44,550 nt of DNA from Chromobacterium aquaticum (GTDB lineage: Bacteria; Pseudomonadota; Gammaproteobacteria; Burkholderiales; Chromobacteriaceae): NCBI RefSeq assembly GCF_021129195.1, contig NZ_JAJOHW010000006.1, positions 1 through 44,550 of the forward strand, written 5' to 3'. The notes beneath the pieces are model-generated. The model was not told the DNA's origin and searched no databases. It worked only from the letters and a program-made list of their open reading frames with translations. Positions 38,870 through 44,550 of this stretch are shown piece by piece; position 1 is the stretch's first letter, and each line of letters opens with the position of its first letter. Made by a program: the position numbers and the translations under genes.

Positions 38870-38898
38870 TGGGAGGGCTTAGCCCTCCCAATTTTTTT
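38870..38898 (+). terminator. Rho-independent terminator of metNIQ
   Basis: TGGGAGGGCT (38870-38879) pairs with AGCCCTCCCA (38881-38890), followed by seven Ts. The 80 bp between it and the metQ stop hold a smaller CTTGTA/TACAAG hairpin. Confidence 0.93.
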
Positions 38899-38904
38899 GC
38901 GCGC

Positions 38905-39056
38905 TTAGAACGTGTTTACGATCTTGCGAGCTAGGGCGAGACAAGGCGAAAACCGTTGAGAAAGCGGAATGTACAAGCGGTACATGAGCATTTCGAAACG
39001 GCACTCACCGTGTGAGGTCTCACGACGCGCAGCAGATCGTAAACAGGTTTCTCAGG
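38905..39056 (+). repeat. Dispersed 150-bp element, copy 3
   Basis: Begins TTAGAACGTGTTTACGATC and ends GATCGTAAACAGG followed by TTTCTCAGG, the best preserved terminal inverted repeats of the four. The inner stem is CCGTT (38953-38957) with AACGG (38997-39001), and the central hairpin ATGTAC/GTACAT (38969-38985). It is between the convergent metQ and rcnR but, unlike the others, does not form a stop codon. Confidence 0.9.
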
Positions 39057-39063
39057 CCCGTTA

Positions 39064-39163
39064 ACAAAACCCCTGATCCTGCGTTGCGCCTCCTTGTCGC
39101 ACTACTGGTACTGTCTGCGTCGGCGCGCCTTGGTTCAGGTGCGCTGCGCGGTTTTGTCAGGGG
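39064..39163. repeat. Second palindromic element, single copy
   Basis: ACAAAACC (39064-39071) and GGTTTTGT (39150-39157) are inverted; CCCCTGA (39070-39076) and TCAGGGG (39157-39163) likewise. GC-rich sequence between them is also partly self-complementary (GCGTTGCGCC... against ...GGTGCGCTGC). It ends three bases before the rcnR stop codon. Only one copy is in the window, so calling it a mobile repeat is a guess. Confidence 0.45.
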
Positions 39164-39166
39164 CTC

Positions 39167-39442
39167 TTATTTCAGATAGGAGCGCAAGACGCCCACCACC
39201 TGTTCCAGGTCCCGGCTGCGTTGCGCGGGATCGGCCGCGTCCGGGCCCAGATGCTCGCGCAGATGGCCCTCCATCACCTCCATCATCAGGCCGTTGACGG
39301 CGCCGCGCACCGCGGCGATCTGCTGCAATATCGCCGAGCAATCGACTTCCTGTTCCAGCGCGCGCTCCAGCGCTTCGGCCTGGCCCTTGATGCGGCGGAC
39401 GCGGGTCAATAGCTTTTTCTTGTCTTTCACGGTGTGCGGCAT
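39167..39442 (-). CDS. rcnR: Nickel/cobalt-responsive repressor RcnR
   Basis: CsoR/RcnR-family helical repressor, 91 residues, which releases DNA when Ni(II) or Co(II) binds. All four E. coli RcnR metal ligands are present at the same numbers: H3, C35 (VDCSAIL), H60 and H64 (EGHLREH). That separates it from CsoR (copper) and FrmR (formaldehyde). The start at 39442 (MPHTVKDKKKLL) is the family N-terminus. It is divergent from rcnA with a matching operator between them. Confidence 0.95.
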   Translation of the reverse strand: MPHTVKDKKKLLTRVRRIKGQAEALERALEQEVDCSAILQQIAAVRGAVNGLMMEVMEGHLREHLGPDAADPAQRSRDLEQVVGVLRSYLK

Positions 39443-39466
39443 GCGCGCGGTTTCCTTTTCTTGGTA

Positions 39467-39487
39467 ATATACTGGGGTATAGTATAT
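39467..39487. promoter_or_regulatory. RcnR operator in the rcnR-rcnA divergent region
   Basis: TACTGGGGTATAGTA (39470-39484) fits the known RcnR site form TACT-G-tract-AGTA. The flanks extend it to ATATACT...AGTATAT, 7-bp inverted arms about a G-rich centre. One clear site is seen, 25 bp from the rcnR start. Confidence 0.9.
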
Positions 39488-39566
39488 TGAACGCCATTCT
39501 GCCGCGGGGCGTGGATGCGAACCCGCCGCGGTGGCCAAACGGAACTCATTGTAGAGAAGGTCACAG

Positions 39567-40706
39567 ATGCCGCCAATCGCCGAGCTGATTCAACAAGGAA
39601 ACATCAATCTCTGGCTGTTCATTCCATCCGCTATTCTGCTGGGCGCGCTGCACGGGCTGGAGCCAGGGCATTCCAAGACCATGATGGCGTCCTTCATCAT
39701 CGCCATCCGCGGCAGTCTGGGCCAGGCGGTGCTGCTGGGCTTGTGCGCGGCCCTGTCGCATTCCTTGATCGTGTGGCTGCTGGCGGGGCTGGCGCTCAAA
39801 TACGGCAATCAGCTGATCGCGGAGCAGGCCGAGCCGTATTTGATGTTGTTCTCGGCCGTGGTGGTCTTGACGGTGGCGGGCTGGATGTTGTGGCGCACCT
39901 GGCGCGATAATCTGGCTGCACGGGCGATGCGGCAAGCGCCTCATGGCGGCCGCATGATAGATACCGGGCACGGCTTGCTGGAGGTCGTGCTTCTGCCGGG
40001 GACGGTCGCGCGCGTGGCCTTGTACCAGTATGGCGCCGGACTGCGGCGAGCAAAGCCGGCTGGACAGGGCCTGACGCTGGAGTGGTGCTTGGATGGCCGC
40101 GCGGGCGAGTCCGGTTTCGAAACCGAGGGGGAGTATCTGTTGAGCGCGCCGTTGCCGGCGGGAGCCCGTATCGGGGCCTTGCGGCTGGCTCATGGCGGCC
40201 ATGCGCACCATTATCCGCTGCGGCTGACGTCACCGCTCGACGCGGCGCAGGCCGGGCCTTATCGTCGCGCGGCGGAGGTGGGGCCGGCCAAGAGCCTGCG
40301 GCGTGGGCCGGAAACGGTGTCGATTTATCAGGATGCTCATGAGAGGGCTCACGCCGAGCAGATCCAGCGGCGCTTTGCCGGCCGTGAGGTCGGCAATGTC
40401 CAGATCGCCTTGTTCGGCCTGACCGGCGGCCTGATACCGTGCCCAGCCTCGGTGACCATTCTGCTGTTATGCCTGCATCTGAAGCATTTTTCCCTGGGCG
40501 CGACCCTGGTGGCGTCGTTCAGCCTGGGCCTGGCCTTGGCGCTGGTCAGCGTCGGCTTGCTGGCCGCCTGGGGCGTGCGCAAGGCTGATGCCCGCTTCGG
40601 CGGGGTGGGCGAGTGGGCGCGGCGCGCGCCTTATCTGTCGGCCGGGCTGATGCTGGTGGTTGGTTTGGCCATGGCCGCGCAGGCCGTGAGCGGCCTGGCG
40701 GCTTGA
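39567..40706 (+). CDS. rcnA: Nickel/cobalt efflux protein RcnA with enlarged loop
   Basis: Inner-membrane exporter of excess Ni and Co. 379 residues, longer than E. coli RcnA (274). Seen: LLGALHGLEPGHSKTMMASFIIAIRG (metal H29 and H35), three N-terminal helices ending about residue 110, then YQDAHERAHAEQIQRRFAGREV and LTGGLIPCPASVTILLLCLHL in the second half. Where E. coli RcnA has a His-rich loop, this protein has about 125 residues (125-250), starting RMIDTGHGLLEVVLLPG, that look like a folded beta domain with only a small His cluster (HGGHAHH, 209-215). Controlled by the divergent RcnR. Confidence 0.93.
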   Translation: MPPIAELIQQGNINLWLFIPSAILLGALHGLEPGHSKTMMASFIIAIRGSLGQAVLLGLCAALSHSLIVWLLAGLALKYGNQLIAEQAEPYLMLFSAVVVLTVAGWMLWRTWRDNLAARAMRQAPHGGRMIDTGHGLLEVVLLPGTVARVALYQYGAGLRRAKPAGQGLTLEWCLDGRAGESGFETEGEYLLSAPLPAGARIGALRLAHGGHAHHYPLRLTSPLDAAQAGPYRRAAEVGPAKSLRRGPETVSIYQDAHERAHAEQIQRRFAGREVGNVQIALFGLTGGLIPCPASVTILLLCLHLKHFSLGATLVASFSLGLALALVSVGLLAAWGVRKADARFGGVGEWARRAPYLSAGLMLVVGLAMAAQAVSGLAA

Positions 40707-40730
40707 GCGCGGCCGAGATACGGCGCTTCA

Positions 40731-40880
40731 CAGGACGTGTTCATGATCTCGCGAGCAGGAGCGAGACAAGGCGAAAACGAGCGAAAAAGCGGAATGTACT
40801 CGTGGTACATAAGCATTTTGAGCTCGTACTCACCGTGCGACGCCTCACGAAGCGCAGCAGACCTTGAACAGGTTCTCAGG
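40731..40880 (+). repeat. Dispersed 150-bp element, copy 4
   Basis: Left end AGGACGTGTTCATGATC, right end TTGAACAGGTTCTCAGG. The inner stem is CGAGC (40779-40783) with GCTCG (40822-40826), a fully different but still complementary pair compared with copy 3. The right tip forms the TGA stop (40878-40876, minus) of the MFS gene. It fills the convergent gap between rcnA and the MFS gene. Confidence 0.9.
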
Positions 40881-42066
40881 CTATGCGCGGACTTGGGCGG
40901 CCTTGCCGCCGGCCGTGGGCGCGCGCGGCCAGCGCCCCAAGCCCGGCCAGCACGGCGGACAGGCATAGCACCGCCGGCATGCCGGCGTGTTGAAAGCGCT
41001 GAGCGCCCGCGGCGGCGCCGATAGTGATGCCCAGGTAGAGGGCGCTGCTCATCATGCCGAGCACCGTGGTCCGGCGGCGGGGGAAGTGTTGCGCGGCATG
41101 GGCTTGCGCCGCGGGGAAGAAGCCGTAGGCGCTCAAGGCCAGCAAGAACAGGCCGGCTGCCAGTACCGGCAGCGATGCGGCGGACCAGAGCCAGGCCAGG
41201 GCGGCGAAGATGGCGCTCATCGCCAGCAAGGCGGCTTGCACCATCGGCCATGAGCCGATGCGATCGGCGATCTTGCCGCCCAGCAGCACGCCCAGCGCGG
41301 CGCCGCAACCAAAGCTGCTGAGCAGCGCGGCGATGTGGCCGGCGTCGGCGGCGTGTTCCCGCCCGAGCGCGGTGGCCAACAAGGTGTAACCGGCGTAGAC
41401 GCTGGATGCCCAGGCGGTCATGGTGAGCAAATGCGGCCAGGCTTGCAGCAGGCTTTCCGGCGCGGCTGCCGCGCCCTGAGCGGCGCGCGGCGGCGGGTCG
41501 CCGGCCGTGCGCCAGGCGCGCATATTGAGCGGCAGCATCAGCGTCAAGGCCGAGGCCAGGCCGAGGAAGACCAGACGCCAGTTGCCGATATCGCCGACCA
41601 GCAGGCCGAAAGGCGCGCCTAGTCCCAGCGCGATCACCAGCCCGGAATTGACCTGAGCCATGCGGGAGGCTCGCCGCTCCGTTTCGGCATGTTCGGCGGC
41701 GAGGGCGTAAAGCATGGGTGAGATGGAGGCCGCGGCGAATCCCGCCAGCACGCGGCTGGCCAAGAGATGAGCAAGGCTGGTGGCCAGCGCGGTATAGGCA
41801 TTGGCGGCGGCGAGGGCCGCGATGCCGAACAGCAACACGCCGCGCGCGCCGCAGCGCTCGGCCAGGCGTCCCTGCAAGGGACAGGCGATGGCGTAGGTCA
41901 GGCTGAAAGCGCTGACCAGCACGGCCAGAGAGGCGGGTTGATAGCCCAGTTCGCGGCCGATCAGCGGCAGCAGCGGCGAGATGACGAATAAGTCGGTGCC
42001 GACCAGGAAAATGGTGAACCAGGCGATGGGCAGCCACTTGGCGGCGTGCTTGGGGGCGGATGACAT
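40876..42066 (-). CDS. MFS transporter, drug-efflux type
   Basis: A 396-residue major-facilitator permease with 12 predicted membrane helices, in the DHA1 (AraJ/YdhP-like) style. Seen: ISPLLPLIGRELGYQ after TM1, the motif A loop between TM2 and TM3 (LQGRLAERCGARGVLL), and a matching loop between TM8 and TM9 (LLGGKIADRIGSWPMV). It probably exports a small toxic compound in exchange for protons. The start at 42066 has GGAG about 11 bases upstream; an earlier ATG (42084) has none. The divergent MarR gene is its likely regulator. The last codon is the tip of a dispersed repeat. Confidence 0.9.
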   Translation of the reverse strand: MSSAPKHAAKWLPIAWFTIFLVGTDLFVISPLLPLIGRELGYQPASLAVLVSAFSLTYAIACPLQGRLAERCGARGVLLFGIAALAAANAYTALATSLAHLLASRVLAGFAAASISPMLYALAAEHAETERRASRMAQVNSGLVIALGLGAPFGLLVGDIGNWRLVFLGLASALTLMLPLNMRAWRTAGDPPPRAAQGAAAAPESLLQAWPHLLTMTAWASSVYAGYTLLATALGREHAADAGHIAALLSSFGCGAALGVLLGGKIADRIGSWPMVQAALLAMSAIFAALAWLWSAASLPVLAAGLFLLALSAYGFFPAAQAHAAQHFPRRRTTVLGMMSSALYLGITIGAAAGAQRFQHAGMPAVLCLSAVLAGLGALAARAHGRRQGRPSPRIA

Positions 42067-42087
42067 CTTGACGGCTCCGTGCAATGA

Positions 42088-42117
42088 TAGAGTTCTAAGA
42101 TAATATTAGAGGTCTAA
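42088..42117. promoter_or_regulatory. Two tandem palindromes, candidate MarR operators
   Basis: TAGAGTTCTA (42088-42097) and TTAGAGGTCTAA (42106-42117) are near-identical palindromes 19 bp apart, between the MFS and marR starts. Two dimers on the same face of the helix could shut both promoters. Confidence 0.75.
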
Positions 42118-42121
42118 CATT

Positions 42122-42589
42122 ATGCGCAATAGGCAAATGTCATTGCCGGAGGCGGGCGAGGACAAACGCGGGCCGGAAGGGCGCCTGGGTTATCTATTGC
42201 GTCAGGCCGCTGCGGCGCATCGCTTGCGGATGGAGCGGGCCTTGGCCGATCTGGACATCACGCCGCCGCAGTTCACGGTGTTGACGATGCTGGCGTCCTA
42301 TCCCGGCTGTTCCAATGCCGACATCGCCCGCATCGCGGTGCTGACCGCGCCAACGGTCACGGTGATCGTCGGCAATCTGGAGGCGAGAGGGGCGGTGACG
42401 CGGCGGCGGCACGCGGAACATGGCCGCATCCTCCACATCGACGTCAGTGCTCAGGGTTTGGCCTTGTTGGAGCGTTGCCGCGAACGGGTGCACGCGCTGG
42501 ACGAGGCGCTGCTAGCCGGTTTTGCAGAGGAGGAAGAGGCGGCGGTGCGGCGCTGGCTGTCCGCCGCCGCGCGCGATCCCGCCGCCTGA
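42122..42589 (+). CDS. MarR-family transcriptional regulator
   Basis: 155 residues, a winged helix-turn-helix dimer. Seen: GRLGYLLRQAAAAHRLRMERALADLDITPPQFTVLTML at the start, the recognition region CSNADIARIAVLTAPTVTVIVGNLEARGAV and the wing RRHAEHGRILHIDVSAQG. MarR proteins usually release DNA when a phenolic or other toxic ligand binds. Placed 55 bp from the divergent MFS exporter with twin operators between, so it most likely controls the exporter and itself. The ATG at 42122 is used; a second ATG lies at 42137. Confidence 0.93.
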   Translation: MRNRQMSLPEAGEDKRGPEGRLGYLLRQAAAAHRLRMERALADLDITPPQFTVLTMLASYPGCSNADIARIAVLTAPTVTVIVGNLEARGAVTRRRHAEHGRILHIDVSAQGLALLERCRERVHALDEALLAGFAEEEEAAVRRWLSAAARDPAA

Positions 42590-42663
42590 GAGGCCGCTCT
42601 AGGCCTGTCGCCGCCAGCGGGCGCGCCGCGGCTTCAAGCGCAAGGCCTTGTCTTGCCCGCGGC

Positions 42664-44550
42664 TCAGCCGGGCGTCTTCGCCGCGCTGGCGCGGCCCAGA
42701 TAACGTTCCAGCCAGCGATCCTGCTCCCACAGCATATGCAGTATCGACTCACGCGCGCGGTAGCCATGGCTTTCCGCCGGCAGCGTCACCAGCCGCGCGG
42801 TGGCGCCCAGGCCCTGTAGCGCCTGGTACAGCCGCTCGCTCTGCAGCGGGAAGGTGCCGGGGTTGTTGTCCATTTCGCCATGGATCAGCAGCAGCGGGTC
42901 CTTGATTTGCTCGGCGTAGTTGAACGGCGACATGGTTTGATACACCGCTTTGGCCTGCCAGAAATTGCGTTCTTCCGACTGGAAACCGAAGGGCGTCAGC
43001 GTGCGGTTGTAAGCGCCGGAGCGGGCGATGCCGGCGTGGAACAGCCGGGTGTGCGCCAGCAGATTGGCGGTCATGAAGGCGCCGTAGGAGTGGCCGCCGA
43101 CGGCGATGCGGGCGGGGTCGGCCACGCCTAGGCGCAGCACTTCGTCCACCGCGGCCTGGGCGTTCATTTTCAGTTGCGGCAGATAGCTGTCGTTCGGTTC
43201 TTTGTCGCCTTCGCCGACGATGGGCATGCCGGGGTCGTCCAGCACCGCGTAGCCGCGCGCCAGCATCGCCAGCGGCCCCCAATAGCTGATGCGGTTGAAG
43301 CGGTACGGCGATTCTGTTACCTGGCTGGCCGCGGCGGCGGTTTTGAATTCGGTGGGATAGGCCCACATCAGCAGCGGCAGCGGGCCGTCGCGCTTGGCTT
43401 GGTAGCCGGGCGGCAGATACAAGGTGGCGGTCAGTTCCACGCCATCGGCGCGGCGATAGCGCAGCAACTGCTTGCCCACGTTCTGCAACTGCGGCGTCGG
43501 ATGCGGCATATGCGTCAGCATGGCCAGGCTGGCCGGCCGGCCTGGTTCCAGCCGGTAGAGGTTGGGCGGCTGCGACGGAGATTCGCGGCTGAGCAGCAAC
43601 TGGCCTGCCTTGTCGTCCAGCAGCGCCAGCGCTTGTTCGAACCACGGCGCCTGTGATTGCCACAAACGGGTGGCGCGCTTGTCGTCCAGCGCGTAGCGGT
43701 CGACGAAGGGGCGGTCGCCATCCGGGCCGGCGCCATCGCCAAGCAGGTAGATGGCCTTGCCGTCCGGCGTGGTCTGCAGCACCAACTGGCCATTGGCATT
43801 GCTGACCGTGGCGGCCTCACCGGGGTCGCTATAACGGTCTTCGGATTTGCGGCTGCTCAGCAGTTCCGGCGCGGCGTCTTGATCGGGGCGCGCGCGCCAG
43901 ACTTTCAATTCCCGGGTTTTCCACCAGTGTTCGCGCACCAGGGCCAGGTCGCCGCGGCCCCAGCGGATCTCGACGAAGCGGCTGGCCAGCCGCTGCCATT
44001 GGCGCGGCGCTTGCTGGAAGGGCGCGGCTTGCAGAAAGAGCGCGTCGCGCTCGGCGGCGGCGCGGCCAGGGTCGCCGCCGTCCAATGCCTCGACCCAGAA
44101 CAGGCTGGCCGGCGCATCGGCGCGCCAGGCCACTTCGCGCGGACCGGCCTCCACCGCGTCATTGCCGGAAGGCATGCGTTCCAGCAGCGGCCGCTGGGCC
44201 ACGGTGCGCACGATGCGTCCCTGCCGATCCAGTACATCGATGCGCTTGGGAAAGCGCGACAGCGGCACCAGCGTGGAATAGGGGCGTTGCAGCCGGGTGG
44301 TCAGTAGATATTGGCGGTTGGGCGCGCCGCTGACGCCGAGATAGCGTTCCGGCTGGCCGATGAGGCTGAGTTTGCCGTCCATGCCGAGCAGCGCCAATTG
44401 GCTTTGCAATTGGTAGTCCAGCAGGTCGGCGTCGTACGCGGTCTTGAGCAGGTCGGGGTAGGTGCGGGTCTGCGACAGCGCGCCGCCCTCGCTTTGCTGG
44501 ATATTGGGGCCGTCCGGCGCGGCCGGCGCGCGCGGCGCCGGGCCTTGGCG
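42664..44550 (-). CDS. S9 family peptidase (prolyl-oligopeptidase type), 5' end cut by window edge
   Basis: 628 residues are visible and the frame is open to the window edge, so the start is beyond it. The N-terminal two thirds is a beta-propeller-like region; the C-terminal alpha/beta-hydrolase domain has the nucleophile in VGGHSYGAFMTANLL, the acid in HGEMDNNPGTFP and the catalytic His in PAESHGYRARE. The pattern fits the S9D/glutamyl-endopeptidase-like or dipeptidyl group; such enzymes are usually exported, but the signal region is not in view. Specificity cannot be fixed. It converges with marR, 74 bp apart. Confidence 0.9.
   Translation of the reverse strand, partial: RQGPAPRAPAAPDGPNIQQSEGGALSQTRTYPDLLKTAYDADLLDYQLQSQLALLGMDGKLSLIGQPERYLGVSGAPNRQYLLTTRLQRPYSTLVPLSRFPKRIDVLDRQGRIVRTVAQRPLLERMPSGNDAVEAGPREVAWRADAPASLFWVEALDGGDPGRAAAERDALFLQAAPFQQAPRQWQRLASRFVEIRWGRGDLALVREHWWKTRELKVWRARPDQDAAPELLSSRKSEDRYSDPGEAATVSNANGQLVLQTTPDGKAIYLLGDGAGPDGDRPFVDRYALDDKRATRLWQSQAPWFEQALALLDDKAGQLLLSRESPSQPPNLYRLEPGRPASLAMLTHMPHPTPQLQNVGKQLLRYRRADGVELTATLYLPPGYQAKRDGPLPLLMWAYPTEFKTAAAASQVTESPYRFNRISYWGPLAMLARGYAVLDDPGMPIVGEGDKEPNDSYLPQLKMNAQAAVDEVLRLGVADPARIAVGGHSYGAFMTANLLAHTRLFHAGIARSGAYNRTLTPFGFQSEERNFWQAKAVYQTMSPFNYAEQIKDPLLLIHGEMDNNPGTFPLQSERLYQALQGLGATARLVTLPAESHGYRARESILHMLWEQDRWLERYLGRASAAKTPG

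Overview
The window is about 44.5 kb of gene-dense, high-GC DNA. It carries a betaproteobacterial core block (tig-clpP-clpX-lon-hupB-tRNA-Val-tRNA-Asp-ppiD), the rpe/gph/trpE cluster with apaG divergent from rpe, and a MetN without the C-terminal regulatory domain, as in Neisseria. This fits a Neisseriales betaproteobacterium, most likely Chromobacterium or a close relative. That assignment rests on gene order and protein flavour, not on a database search.

Layout. 1-10.2 kb is accessory metabolism and signalling: a truncated thiolase, a cytosine-deaminase-like amidohydrolase, a periplasmic thioredoxin-fold protein, a diguanylate cyclase, the ribosome-rescue factor ArfB, a chemoreceptor, a DEDDh exonuclease with a small partner gene, and a LysR regulator divergent from a PhyH-type dioxygenase. 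10.2-15.1 kb holds a GNAT acetyltransferase with an apparent CTG start, the leftward series rpe-SDR-gph-trpE, apaG, and an unlisted 27-residue single-membrane-span ORF. 15.2-22.5 kb has an Atm1-type ABC exporter, two phosphohydrolases, the pseudouridine catabolism pair psuK-psuG and a small YjfB-like gene. 22.7-27.1 kb is leftward: hydrolase, PhoH/PIN, Bcp peroxiredoxin, Smr protein and thioredoxin reductase.

27.5-36.1 kb is the proteostasis block. It has a recognisable promoter before tig, a sigma-32-like promoter before lon, a strong promoter before hupB, and a tRNA promoter box lying on the hupB stop codon. 36.3-38.9 kb is a methionine uptake operon (metNIQ) behind a SAM-II type riboswitch and a terminator. 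39.1-40.7 kb is a nickel/cobalt detoxification pair (rcnR/rcnA) with a clear RcnR operator. 40.9-42.6 kb is an MFS exporter divergent from its MarR regulator with two operator-like palindromes. The right end is a truncated S9 peptidase.

The most unusual signal is a dispersed element of about 150 bp present in four copies (16988-17140, 22571-22720, 38905-39056, 40731-40880). All four sit between convergent genes. In three of them the element tip (CCTGA) supplies the stop codon of a neighbouring gene. The inner stem shows compensatory base changes between copies, so a folded form appears to be conserved. No transposase or CRISPR array was seen.
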